A stretch of DNA of 64,000 nucleotides from Iris pallida. Lineage: Eukaryota > Streptophyta > Magnoliopsida > Asparagales > Iridaceae. The position numbers and the translations under genes are program-made. The notes below the pieces were generated by a model. It saw only the letters and a list, made by a program, of their open reading frames with translations. It was not told the DNA's origin and did no database searches. The stretch covers positions 225,172-289,171 of the forward strand of contig JANAVB010044018.1 in the NCBI GenBank assembly GCA_029216955.1. The letters run 5' to 3'. This document shows, one piece after another, positions 11,601-23,558 of this stretch (its first letter is position 1; the number at the start of each line of letters is the position of its first letter).

Positions 11601-12746
11601 GGGCCTGTTTGGTTGGTCTTTTAAACTCAGCTCTATGAGTTTAAAAGTCAATTTAGGAGTAAACTGCGTTTGGACAACAACTTTCAAAAGTAGTTTTGAA
11701 AAAAAAAAATTTGGAAGAGCAGCTATTTAAACTCAGCTTTCACAAATCAGTTGAAAGCTGTTTTCTGGATGTCTTTTCCCCAAAAAAAAAACTCACTGGA
11801 CCAGGGTCCCACAAACCACAACCCTCCCCCCAAAACTCTCTCTCTCTCCCTCTCCCTCTCTCTCTCCCAGAAAGGAAGAACCCACCAACTTGGTGGTTGG
11901 TTTCTGCCAATTTCCTCCATAGCCACCGCAAAATCGTCGTCTTCGTCCTCAAACTCCCTCTCTCGTAGTGGCGGCTACCCCTCCATCGGCGGGAAGGAGC
12001 TGTTGGTCTCCCTCTCGACGGCCGGTCGGTTCGCGTCGGTGCGCAGGATGGGAATTGTTGCACACAAACGGGAACGACGAACTCGTCCACCTCACCATGG
12101 TGCCACCTCGTCGGCCGCTATGACTCGACCGCCGCGATCCTGCTTCGGACGACTCGCCATGGCGCCACCTCGTCCACCGAGCTCCAAAGGTCAGATCTGG
12201 AGCGCACCGATCCTGCTCCGGACGACTCACCATGGCGCCACCTCGTCCACCGAGCTTCAGATCGGCGGTTTGGGCGACCTTAATGGAGTCCGACTCTTTC
12301 TCCTTCGATGGTTCCATCTCTGTAGTTTCATCTCCCAAAAACTCTAACCCTAACTCCGTGGTTCCATCTCCCCTTGCGAAGACGACCTCGACGGAGTCCG
12401 ACCCCTTCTTCGTCGTTGTCTGCATCTTAGAGGAAGCTTGCTCTTCGAGTCCGACTTCTTCTACGGGCTCTCCTGGACTGCATTTGGGAACTTTTGTCAA
12501 CGAGAACGGTTGGACACGGTTTTGAGAGGGACATAGTTGGACACAAATGTGGACATAAGTTAAAAAATATTTTCTAAAAATATTTTACCAAACAAAATCT
12601 TCAATTTTTGTTTCTTAAAATTATTTTTCAATTGAAAGTAACCAAACGCAAACTCAGAATCTCTCTACTCAAAAAACAACTTTATAACTTACTTTCAGAA
12701 AACTGTTTTCAGAACAAAATTTTAGAAAACATATCCAAACGGACCC
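11601..12746. mobile_element. Non-autonomous TIR element with GC-rich cargo (Harbinger-like)
   Basis: The left end is GGGCCTGTTTGG and the complement of the right end is GGGTCCGTTTGG. Both sides are flanked by TTC (11598-11600 and 12747-12749), a 3-bp TSD as in PIF/Harbinger elements, although TTC is not the preferred TWA. The AT-rich arms enclose a GC-rich core (about 11930-12530) with partial tandem copies of an ACTC(G/A)CCATGGCGCCACC unit near 12150 and 12220. The core resembles captured exon-type DNA, but no family was recognised and neither strand has a convincing gene. Confidence 0.7.
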
Positions 12747-12846
12747 TTCATCTTCGACGAAACTCACCGCACAAACGATCGGACCGGTGCCTCTCGAAGC
12801 TTCCCGACTATTCCTCACCATCGACATACCCCAAATCATCGTGGCC

Positions 12847-13105
12847 AAGGGCAGAGCCAGGAAAAAACTTATGGAGGGCTAAGTGAAAAAAATTCATCTG
12901 ACAACTCTAAAATTAAAAAATCTACAAAAATTACATAAACCAACAACCTACAGGAATCGAACCATGGTCCTTCAATACAAAAACCCAATGACTCAACCAA
13001 CTGTGCTAGGCCTTACATGTGATAATGTAAGGGTACCTACTAGTATTTATTTGTTTTCAAGCCCGGACTACAGCCAGGGATAGCCCAGCTTATGCTCCGC
13101 CACTG
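12847..13105 (-). mobile_element. 259-bp MITE/SINE-like element with Pol III boxes and 9-bp TSD
   Basis: Identical 9-mers ATCGTGGCC flank it (12838-12846, 13106-13114). Ends are related inverted repeats (GGGCAGAGCCAGG at left; complement of right CAGTGGCGGAGCATAAG). On the minus strand it contains a box A-like TAGCACAGTTGG (12997-13008) and a perfect box B GGTTCGATTCC (12953-12963). The 9-bp TSD and inverted ends favour a MULE-type MITE; the tRNA-like core favours a SINE. Both readings are possible. Confidence 0.7.
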
Positions 13106-13187
13106 ATCGTGGCCGTCAAAGGGCCACCGACCTAGTCGGAGAAATCCTAGCCATCCGGCCATCATGGCCATCCCTTCCTCCTCCGCC

Positions 13188-13196
13188 TATAAAAGG
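13188..13196 (+). promoter_or_regulatory. TATA box of the family-D LTR
   Basis: TATAAAAGG sits in a GC-rich promoter-like context in the middle of the LTR, with a pyrimidine-rich stretch about 15-40 bases downstream where transcription could start. Confidence 0.6.
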
Positions 13197-14789
13197 AGCC
13201 CCCATCTTCTCATTCTTCATCAATTCCTCAGTCACGGCGAAGCCCTGGCAATTTGTACTGCCTCTCCATTCTTCTTCTTGCTCTGTTTGCTCGTGGCCAT
13301 GGCCATGGCGAGTGCTCAACGCTGGGAAAAGCACCACCATACCTAGACGGTGGTGAAGCATCGGTAAACTCTACTACGGAGGATTATCAGGGAGAGCAGG
13401 ACTGTCTAACAAGCTTCGCAGAGTCTCCTCCGACAATGCATCACCGCAAGTTACGGTGGTGGGGCGAGCGATCTCCGACGATCAATAAGTTGGTTTGAGT
13501 CATTTATCCGATCGAACTGATTCGGTGAATCTCATCAATCTCCTTTTCTTCTTGATTTTGTCTTCATGAAATTTTTGAATCCGCAAGTTATAATATCGGA
13601 CGATTGGACGTTTTCTAAAGCTGCACGTCATCTATTTGTATTATTGCTGCAGAGGTGTTCCGGAGTCCCAGTCTTGACCCGAAGACTGTTCATGTGTCCG
13701 ACATCACTCTCCTTGATGCAGGACTGTACTAAGGTAAGTTCCTAAACTCTTTGGTTAGTAAGGATAGTCGTGTCAGTATCGAGAGGATTGGGATATCAAG
13801 ATTGACTCCAAGAGGACACAGCCCCGTGTCTGTATTGGATAAATTGTTGTTGTGGACACGGAGCAGAGGGGTGTGACACAGGCAGATGCAGCATCAGTTG
13901 CATTATCTAGTATAGGCCCCTGTTTTGTAGTAGTTGGGATTTTGAATACAAAACATTGTTCAGTAGCCGTTATTTTGAATTCTTGAATGATAAGATTCAG
14001 TTACTTTCAGTTTGAATGTAGGGGCGGGCCTTAAGTTAAGCTTTGTGAAATTCAGTAAGGAGAGTAATCTATTTGGACTGGTCCAAACAGACTGTGCGGT
14101 TAGTTGGGTTTTATGCCTTAAGGATGTGAGAATATTTTGGTTATATGAAGAATTGATTAGAATTTAGACTTGGGCTGTTTGCTAGTTTGTTGATTATATA
14201 CAATTAGGTTTTTATGATTGGGCTATTCAACCAGGTTGGGCCAGCAGGTTATTAATAGTCAGTGGGTTAATAATAAAGGAATGGGCTTTTGAGGTATAAA
14301 GTTGTGATACATAGATTAGCAGGGGATTTATTAAAGAAGGCTAATAGAATAGACTAGTTGTTAGACTTGATTAGGAACATTAAATGATATTGCCTATATG
14401 TCAACTAGTAAAATTAGGGAGTTATGGTATGGTTAAGTTAGGGAACACTTTAGTCGAGTTAAGGTCATTAGCAATTCTCTAATTCCATTATTCCTATTTT
14501 AGGTGATTAGAAGACTGCCAATTCTCAAAAAAGAGACAAGTACTTGTACTCAATCAACACATGCATGCATATCATATTCTATTGCACTTGATTCTTGTAT
14601 TTACTTGTACTTGGTTGCATGTCATCGTGTCATGTAGTGTTGGGGTGGGAAGAACATCATATGGGATGTAGTCACCTAAGCCTGAGAGTGTACATGATTG
14701 TTAGTATAGGTACGATATACCATATACCTATACTTGCATGCTAGTATATTGGTGCCCTATACGACACACTTGTTTACTTGACTGCTACT

Positions 14790-15005
14790 ATATAGTACAC
14801 GATATGTCTTACTATAGACATGCCTGATAGCATATCGTTGCTATATACCTTATTCCTGGTAGTGTAGCGTACATGGTATGACTTACTATATACATGCCTA
14901 CTAGCATACCATTGTACTATACGCTTGATTATTCCTGATAGTGTAGCGTATATGGTATGCCTTACTATATACATGCCTGCTAGCATACTATTACACTATA
15001 CTCTT
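14790..15005. repeat. Three-unit tandem repeat in the family-D LTR
   Basis: Units start near 14806, 14880 and 14959 and share CTTACTATA(G/T)ACATGCCT followed by a TAGCATA motif. Between units lies a shared TAGTGTAGCGTA(C/T)ATGG. The period is about 73-79 bases and the third unit is partial. Confidence 0.75.
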
Positions 15006-16661
15006 GGATTGATAGCCCTATATGCTTGACGGCATTCTATTGCATCATTCATGTAGTTACTGCATATGTCAGTTATTTTCTGTACTTATTATTAGTTCCT
15101 ATTATTTCCTTTGATACTCCGTGATTTGGTTGAGCTACTATGTACTTTGCTATTTTCCTAACAGGATCATTGATTACAGGTGAGATTGATTCCTTAAGAG
15201 TGTTATGGCCAGCAGGGGGACCTAGCAGCTGAGCACATTTCGGACGTTCCTGAGAATTTATATTCATTTATAGGATTGAGATGATGTGATGTTTTAGCCT
15301 TTATATTCTTTACCACCAGGATATTCATGTATAAGTCTGCAATAGTTGTATAGTGATTTGTGATGATTAGTGGATAACTCGTGATAGATGCTGTGATGAC
15401 AATATAAGATTATACTAGATGATGACTAGACCAGACGGCTGACTGTTGATGTCAACGATAGTGTAGGCCGGGCATGACTCGATTCGTACCCGATTATTCG
15501 GGAGCTGGTCGTGACGCAAACACTTGGTGTGCATCACCCTCGTATTGCACTAGTCAATGATACGCTTGTGATAAGACCAAGATACCTATACAAAATCTTG
15601 TCCGAATCCTACCAAAATATATCAGCATGTCTAAAATACATATATGAACATGATAAGTGCAATTCGAAGCTAGTGTCATATGTAATTGAATATGTGTTCC
15701 ACAAGTATTAGAGAAAAAAACTCCTAAAATAATTCCGTGTCCTACCATATCATGATGTGGCCTACGCGTATCCGATTGTGGACACGAACTAGACACACAA
15801 CCAAATATAATCTAAATAGATCTAATAAACCAAATGACAAGCACTTGGTACCCCATTCTCAGAATTCCTCCAAAAATGGCACAAAACCTAATATAACTTT
15901 CATATACTGAGTCGTTAGAATCTCAAAATTCTTTCTATGGGTAGTCCTAGTCTATGTGTTAATTCCTAAGGGTCAAGTAGAATAATTAGAGTCTAATTAA
16001 AGAGGAAAATGAGATGTATACCTATCGGGAGATGGATTTCCAATGAAAAGCCAAATGGATACGATCTGGATACATAGTTCATAGCAAATGCACTCCTCTT
16101 CTAGTGCTCCTAGTCTCCAAGCTCCTAGGCCCATTCAAGTAAAGAGAATGAAAGGGATGGAAGAGTGATTGAGTGGAATTTGAGAGGAATTGGTGGAGGA
16201 ATGTCTCAAATTGGGAAAGAAAACTAAAATGAGAGAAATGGACACAATGAATGAAATGAGAGCATGAGTCTCACTCCTCTATATGTGGTGGGCCAATATA
16301 GTTAGGTTTTGCTAATCCAAAATGTCCAACATGCCTTCGCCTTCTAAATGTGGTTATGTGGGCTAATTAATTCATGGAAGGCTCTAAAACTATTTTGGTA
16401 AATAATCTAATCCTTATTTAATTAAATAGTCATGACTAATAGTCTAATTGGGCCTAGTCCATTGAGTTGGTCCATAAATCATGTCATGCTAATTGTTGGG
16501 CTCTAGTCTTATGTTTAGACTAATCGGTTCACTAACACAAGTCTAACAAATAGGCTAGCCACTAACCAATATAACTAACACAATATTAATAAATAATTAT
16601 TTACAGTTTTTTATAATTATGAAATGACAAAAATACCCCTCTCTTGGATTTGGTAGTTACA

Positions 16662-16700
16662 ATCCTACCCCCTTAGAATTTTTTTCCTCAAAATTTAGCA
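16662..16700 (-). promoter_or_regulatory. Polypurine tract at the 3' LTR of element C
   Basis: On the minus strand the bases before the LTR read TTCTAAGGGGGTAGGAT, then the LTR starts TGTAACTACC. Just upstream is TTTTGAGGAAAA, like the end of the coding region in Tekay/Del elements. Confidence 0.65.
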
Positions 16701-16959
16701 CCTCACTCCTCTCCCTTGGACAGTCATAACGTATTCATCAAAGTCTTCTCTACGGTCAACCCCTAATAATCATGATCCAAAAAAGTCCTACCTAAAATCA
16801 TACAATATACAATTATATATAAAATAACATGCATGGTTATGGTATTACAGCCTCAATCAGGATTTTATCGACTATACTAACCAGCTATAACACAAGGAAA
16901 CCATAATGTACTAAAGAAACACTGAAGCAAGGATGAAAGGATAGGATAGAAATAAACTA

Positions 16960-17085
16960 GACATACTAACCCATCACCTGCGGTATCGGCCTCCTCGACT
17001 GTTATCGTAAAAACCTTGCCATGCTGGGGTAGCTCCCTCTGCTGGTAGGAGACAATTTGTGGTGCCACAGGTGGCCTAGATAGAA
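16960..17085 (-). pseudogene. gag: Gag C-terminal remnant of element C
   Basis: Read on the minus strand, a short stretch includes QHGKVFTITVEEADTAGDG. It resembles the GRVFALTxxEA region that follows the zinc knuckle in Tekay/Del-type gag proteins. The frame is soon lost on both sides, and 45 bases further right the element is cut by the insertion at 17131. No zinc knuckle is seen. This is the only coding relic found in element C, so the assignment rests on one motif. Confidence 0.45.
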
Positions 17086-17130
17086 TCCTTACCTACCTCT
17101 AATACTCACTCCAGTTATTCTTTCATATTA

Positions 17131-19458
17131 TCACGACCCACACTCGCTTTCCGGGATACGAGTTCGTAGCGAAGTCTACCCTACACCGTAGCATCAGCAG
17201 TAGTACGTTGTCTAAGAATCAATATTAATCTCAAATACAACAAAATTACATCTACTTGCTCATTCACAATAACTATTTTATTTACAATCTAATAATACAA
17301 CATAAATAATTTTTGGAAACAAATCTGCTAAACATTAGAATAAAATAAACCAACTAATCTATCTAGAATCTAAGGTCGGCCTCCAAGATCTCTATCTCCT
17401 CTGTATAGTATATAACGCAAAAGTAGAAAGGATGCCAAGTCACCTGCAACGATCCAGTCAAAAAATGAGCGAATTACAACCCTATTGCATTTATGTAACT
17501 TAATATAAATAAAGCTAGCCAATAGAGATGCAATGTAACAGTAAAGGAACATGAACTGGAAATGGTAACATGTACATGAAACTACTAGCAGGAACATGTA
17601 TGAACAAGACAACTGAAAAATAAACATGAACAAGTAAAATTATTCAAACAGTGCTTTAAAATACCTTTCGACATATGAACGACTGGCTAATACGATACAT
17701 CATACGATGGCTATCATTCAATTTTGGTACGACAAACTCATACATGAGGTGTATGACTTAGCTATCATTCAATAAACATTATTTGGCTTTGTTCACACAT
17801 CTATTTAGCATTTCCACTCCCGACTCACTAAGTCAGTAACTGATCAATGATACAATGAGCCTATTGTGTCACAATCGTGTCTAAACAGGATACTCAATGA
17901 AATATAATGAAAGATAACACTATTAAGTAATAAGCACATAAAGCAATAGTGTACCTGCCTAAATTCCAGAACGAACTAGTTTAACAAGTCAATAACAAGA
18001 TGAACTCTAGCCTAGAAGCTATCAAGCCATACCATACTATCATACCATGAACCCGTGTATGAATAACCACAAGTTAGATCTAAAATCCCATTCTAGAAGT
18101 CATAGAAAGTGGTTAATGGGTTAAACAAATTAATTCTATTTATTTCTAGAATAAATCAACTAAACATCTAATTTAACCTAATAATAATCTGAAATATAAT
18201 TCAAATAAGGAATTTTGGCCATAGAAAATCATGTTTCTAATTTTGAAAAGCAGGGCACGTTAATCGAGATGTACCGTTGACTAAATGGACAAACATTATG
18301 AAGTCTATAATTTGAAAGTACAAATTGGTAGATATTAGCACCATAATTATACCGGAATGAACCGTGCCGTAAAATTACAATATGGTCAAAAGTTATCACG
18401 GTTATGGCTAACCGTAAAAAAATTAGTGATTTACCGATCAAATCTGAGTTCAAAAAAATAAATTTAATACTAACAAATTTCTAAACTTGGAAAAGTTGTA
18501 TGTTGTAGATCCTTGTTTTAGCTTTCCAAAACATCAAACGGATTGCAATACAGAATTCGAGATCTCCCGGAATCTCGGAAACCATACGAAGCGTTGATTT
18601 TTGGACAACCGACACGCAAATAATTCTCCAAAAATTTATACATAAAATTCCTAAAAATAAATTACTAATTCGGAAAACTAACCTCGATAAGTTTCTAATA
18701 AACAAAATGTGCAAGAAACGAACGTCGGAGTTGATCGCGAATGCTCCGCGAAGTCGAAAGTCTCCAAGGATCAAAACTCTTAAAATTTGACCAAAGAAAT
18801 AACTAGGTTTATGGAAAAACTATATCATATGTATATAGGAGAGAGAGGCGGTTGGACGCAGACAGGTGGGCCCGCCCGGATGGGTGACTGGGTAAAAGTT
18901 TATTTTAATTACAGAAATTCATTAAAGATTCGTTGTAACTCCAAATAAAAAAATCCTAAAAAATCCCAGAAAATTGTAGAAAATATTTCTAAGTGTCTAG
19001 AATCTAAATAAAAAGTTGTCTCAAAATATCATAGTATGGCTCCACTGTAAATCCCAAAAGTCTATTAAAAAATAAATTATATGGGTTTTAATTATCTAAA
19101 AATTTCCAAAAAAATTCCAAGAAAATCTAGAAAAATCGTATAATATTCAAGAAAATACTTCTAGTCATCTAGAGCCCAAACAAAAATATTTGGTCCCGAA
19201 ATACCGCTGTATGACCTTACAGTACATCTAAAAGTCCTTAAAAATAATAAACCATTAAATATTAAATACCTAAAAATATCTGAAAATTATAGGAAAAATA
19301 TAAAATAGCTACATAATATATATGTAAGCTATCTAGTGGTCATATGACCTTAATATGGTCATAACTCGCCTACAAGCTTCGGCATGACTCCTAATGATTA
19401 TAAAATAAATTATAATCAAATAATAAAAAAAAATAAAAATTCAGGAAGTGGGCTTACA
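17131..19458 (-). repeat. 3' LTR of the family-B element
   Basis: It begins TCACGACCC (with TA just before), ends GGCTTACA, and lines up throughout with 21160-23558. Where the other copy has a long (AT)n array, this one has only catatgtatatag (about 18828-18840). Confidence 0.85.
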
Positions 19459-19490
19459 AATCTACCCACCTTAGAAAATTTTTGTCCTCG
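19459..19490 (-). promoter_or_regulatory. Polypurine tract of the family-B element
   Basis: The minus strand reads TTTTCTAAGGTGGGTAGATT and then the LTR starts TGTAAGCCC. TTTCGAGGACAAAA precedes it, a relic typical of the gypsy pol end. Confidence 0.7.
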
Positions 19491-19567
19491 AAATTTCAAA
19501 GGATATGACTAGGCACGACTAAGAATATAATCAAAAAATGATACGATTAACGATTAAAATAAGCTAA

Positions 19568-19911
19568 GGTTGTGTTTGATTGGGCTTTTTTTCCATGGAA
19601 ATATTTCCATCACAAATTTTCCACCAATTGTAGTGTTTGATAGCTTATATTTTCCATGGAATTAATTTCCAAAAAACTATTATTTTCCATATTTTTATCT
19701 AAAATGGTGGAAAACGAAAATTGTCCAACCCATAGGAAAATATCGTTTTCCATGGAAAATAACTATTTTCGTGGAAAATAATGACAATCAAACACCAAAT
19801 AAAGTTCTCCATGGAATTTTTTTAAATTCCATGGAACTTTTTTCTAGGAAAATAATTCCATAGAATTAATTTCTTTTCCACATATTTTCCAACTTGCAAT
19901 CAAACACACCC
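19568..19911. mobile_element. Harbinger/Tourist-type MITE
   Basis: The 344-bp element starts GGTTGTGTTTGATTG and the complement of its end is GGGTGTGTTTGATTG. The 3-bp TSD TAA is present on both sides (19565-19567, 19912-19914). The interior is AT-rich with many TTTTCCATGGAA blocks, giving several internal inverted repeats. It is non-coding. Confidence 0.85.
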
Positions 19912-21159
19912 TAAGTATAATTGTGGAAAAAATTAAAATCTAGGATAAGATGTAATTGGCACGATCAATTATTTAGGCACGATCATAGAATCAAATTTTA
20001 GGTACGATTATGAATATAGTAGAACGACATCAAATAGGTTTAAAAGATGATAATTTGAAAATAGAAAAATAAGAAAGAAATAATGAACTACTAGTTTATT
20101 GAGAAGATGGTAACAAAAATAAGGTACAAAATCAATTTAAAAAATTAATAGTCATATGCCAATAAAGATATAGCCTCTATAGTATCTGAAAATCATAAGC
20201 ATATTCAAAGTCATTTTACTGAGAATTTATGCCTCGCCAGTGTATATCTGGCTATAGTAAACCCTTGGTATCTTGACTCAAATAATGATATGGTATTAAA
20301 TACTCTATCAATATAATAAATTATTGACATAATAACTTAAAGATCAAATAGGGCAAATATATAATATTTTAATAATATTCGATAACCTATGCTTACCTAA
20401 AATTACTTCAACTTAGGTTCATGCCTCGCTAGTGCGCTACTGGCTGCAGTAAACCCGCAGTCTCCATAACTCAAATAAATGGCGATAGTGGCATCTGTCT
20501 TGCCATTGTAAGTCATCAAAAATTATTCCAATTATATCCATAAGATTTTCAAAAAAACTTCTAGAATTTCAAACAAGTCGATCGTGATAGAAAAATGTAA
20601 GTATCGGTCCTTTAAGTGAAAGTATCATTTTTGAAAATAAAATAATAAAAAAATCAATTAAGACGACTTGAAAATTGAATCAGAAATTATTTTGAAAAAT
20701 AATTCTTTATGTCCAAAAGAAGTAAATAAGCAATATGAACTTACGATATGATGACATTTGGGGAAAGCATAAAATAAAACTGCACAATAATCAAGATTAG
20801 TAAAGGACTACTAGAAAATCCTAATTTGCCAAGCGAGTAGTCTACCCACCTTTGATCCTACCTTCATATCAAAACAAAATAACATATTCTCCTAGAAAAA
20901 TTCTCTAATTTATCTAATAGGGTCTAGAATTCAATAAATTCCTACCTAAATTATATGGCCTACGTAGCAATCTTAACTACCCAATAGTCAAATTGAATAA
21001 GGGCTTCGTATTCCTAGTCATTTTTCTAAAATCAAATGAATCCTAATTATGAATGATCACTTCCTAATTACAGGCTCATAATAATACGAATAATTTAAGT
21101 AGTACCATGAGTTTGCACAATTTTTTAAAATCAGACCTGTATGGGCCACCAAAAAAATT

Positions 21160-22863
21160 TATCACGACCCGTACTCGCTTTTCGGGATACGAGTTCATAG
21201 CCAAGTCCAGCCTACGTCGCAGCATCGACGGTAATACGTTGTCTAGGAATCAATATCAATCTTAAATAGAATAAAATCACATCTATTTGCTCGTTCATAA
21301 TAACTACTTTATTTATAAATCCAATAATACAACATAAGTTATTTTTGGGAACAAATCTGCTAAATATTAAAATAAAAGAAACTAACTAATCTATCCAGAA
21401 TCTAAGGTCGACCTCCAAGATTTCTATCACCCCTGTATAGTCTATAGCACAAAAGTAGGAAGCATGCCAAGTCATCTTCAATGATCCAGTCAGGACAGAA
21501 GCAAAGTACACAATCCTATTGCATTTATGTAACTTAATACAAAATAAAGCTAGACAATAGAGATGCAATATAATAACATAGGAACATAACTAGAAACGAT
21601 AACATGTACAAGAAACTACTAGCAGGAACATGTATGAACAAGACAACTAAAAAATGAACATGAACAAATAAAAGTAATCAAACAATGCAATGAAATACCT
21701 TTCGACATGTGAACGACTGGCTAATATGACACATCATATGATGGCTATCATTTAATTTTGGTACGACTAACTCATATATGAGGTATATGACTTAGCTACC
21801 ATTCAATAAATATTATTTAGATTTTATTCACACGTCTATTTAGCATTTTCCCTTCTGACTCACTGAATAGCCAGTAACCGATCAATAATATAATGGGCCA
21901 ATTGAGTCACAATCGTGTCTCAATAGGATACTCAATGAAATATAATAAAAGATAGCATTATAAAGTAATAAGTACATAAAGCAATAGTATACTTGCCTGA
22001 ATTCCTGAACGAACTAGTTTTACAAGTCGATGACAAGATGAACTCTGGCATAGAAGCTATCAAACCAAACTATACCATCGTACTATGAACCCATGCATGA
22101 ATAACCCCAAGTTAGATATAAAATTCCATTCTACAAGTCATAGAAAGTGGCTCATGGGTTGATCTAATTAATTCTATTTAATTCTGGAAAAAATCACCCA
22201 AAAATCTAATTTAACCTAATAATAATTTGAAATATAATTCAAATAAAAATTTTTGGCTATAGAAAGTTATGTTTCCAATTTTGTTAACAATGACACACAA
22301 ATCGAGACGTACCATTGCCTAACTAGACAAACATTATGAACTAGATGATTTGAAAGTACATCTTGGTAGATTTTAGTTCCATGAGTACATTGAAATCGAC
22401 TGTGCCATAAAATCACGATTTGGTCAAAAGTTATCACCGTTATGGCTAACCGTGACCAAATCTGTGATTTACCAATCGAATTTGAGTTCAATGAAATAAA
22501 TAAAATACTAACAAATTTTGTGAATTTCTAGAAAAATTATATGATGTAGATCTTCGTGCATCTTTCCAAAACTTCAAACGGATCACAAAACGGAGTTCGA
22601 GATCTCCTGAAATCTTGAAAATCGTACGACCTATCGATTTTGGACAACTGACACCAAATAATTCTCTACAAATTCATACACAAAATTCCTAAAAAAATAT
22701 TACATATTCGAAAAAATAACCTCGATACGGTTCTAACAAAAAAAAACGGTGCACGAAACGGACGTAAGAGTTGATCGCAAATGCTCTGCGAAGTCGGAAG
22801 TCTCCAAGGATCAAAACTCTCAAAATTCGGCCAAAGAAATAACTAGGTTTCTGGAAAAACGAT

Positions 22864-22944
<81 letters not shown>

Positions 22945-23558
22945 GAGAGAGAGGCGGTTGGGCGCCGACAGGTAGACCTGCCCGGATGGGTGATTGGGTA
23001 AATGTTTATTTCAATTGCAGAAATTCATTAAAAATTTATTTTAACTCCAAATAAATCCCAAAAATTCCATAAAAATCTCAAAAAAAATTAAAAAATATAT
23101 CTAAGTGTCTAGAACGAAAATAAAATGTTTTCCCAAAATATCATCGTGTGACTCTACAGTAAATCCCAAAAGTCTATAAAATAAATTCTATGGGTTTTAA
23201 TTATTTAAAAATTCTCAAAAATTCTAGAAAAATCCAGAAAAATTGTGTAATATTCTAGAAAATATTTCTAGTCATCTAGTGACCAAATAAAATATTTAAT
23301 CCTGAAATACCCCGAGTGACCTTACAATAAATCTCGAAAGTCCTTAAAAATAATAAACCCTCAAATATTAAATACCTAAAAATATCCCAAAATTATAGAA
23401 AAATATAAAATAGCTAGATAATACATATGTAAGCTATCTAGAGATCATATGGCATTAATATGGTCATAGCTCACCTACAAGCTTCGACATGACTCCCAAT
23501 GATCATAAATAAATTATAATCAAATAATAAAAAAAATTAAAATTGGGGATAACTTACA
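21160..23558 (-). repeat. 5' LTR of the family-B element
   Basis: It begins TATCACGACCC and ends AACTTACA. It differs from the left LTR by scattered substitutions and by an expanded (AT)n tract, so the insertion is not recent. Confidence 0.85.
22867..22942. repeat. (AT)n microsatellite in the family-B LTR
   Basis: About 38 AT units lie directly upstream of GGGAGAGAGAGGCGG. The two other copies of this LTR have a short TATA-like stretch or a (GA)n tract at the same place. Confidence 0.95.

Larger units (their letters stand above)
11003..15516 (+). mobile_element. Family-D solo LTR
   Basis: It starts TGTAACTCC and ends GGTCGTGACG (expected CA, final base changed). Flanks are CAAAT and CAAAC, a one-mismatch 5-bp TSD. 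Copy B of element C shows the empty site at about 35407-35420, where the two flanks are fused (cacgaacacttgg). Removing two nested DNA elements leaves about 3.1 kb. No primer site or internal sequence is attached, so it is a solo LTR, on the plus strand from its TATA box and its CGTGACA-type end. Confidence 0.75.
9512..16661 (-). repeat. Element C 3' LTR (copy A), interrupted
   Basis: Native LTR sequence is 9512-11002 and 15517-16661; the middle is a later family-D insertion. 9512-11000 matches 27885-28783 plus 34847-35410, and 15522-16661 matches 35415-36407 plus 39379-39525, all in copy B. It contains (CTAT)n and (CA)n stretches near 10650-10910. The left part lies beyond the window because a family-A LTR ends at 9511. 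No coding capacity is recognisable. Confidence 0.75.
19459..21159 (-). other. Non-coding internal region of the family-B element
   Basis: No coding motif was seen. Two related units, ATGCCTCGCCAGTG and ATGCCTCGCTAGTG, each followed by a CTGGCT...AGTAAACCC segment, occur near 20231 and 20424. Similar units lie beside the 5' LTR of element C near 26370-26590. On the minus strand the bases after the 5' LTR (left of 21160) are TTTTTTTGGTGGCCC, which is not the initiator-Met primer site; a different or decayed primer is implied. Confidence 0.6.
17131..23558 (-). mobile_element. Complete non-coding LTR element, family B (LARD-like)
   Basis: Two homologous LTRs of about 2.3-2.4 kb (17131-19458, 21160-23558) flank 1.7 kb of internal DNA. 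TATTA occurs immediately on both sides (17126-17130, 23559-23563) within a shared CATATTAT. A polypurine tract on the minus strand joins the left LTR, setting the orientation. No gag, protease, RT or integrase motif is seen in any frame of the internal region. Long LTRs with a non-coding interior match the definition of a large retrotransposon derivative that depends on a partner. Confidence 0.8.

Noticed and set aside
22749..23054. Frame containing a long Tyr-Ile repeat (also at 46656, 61513, 62289)
   Set aside because: These are translations of (AT)n arrays, not proteins.
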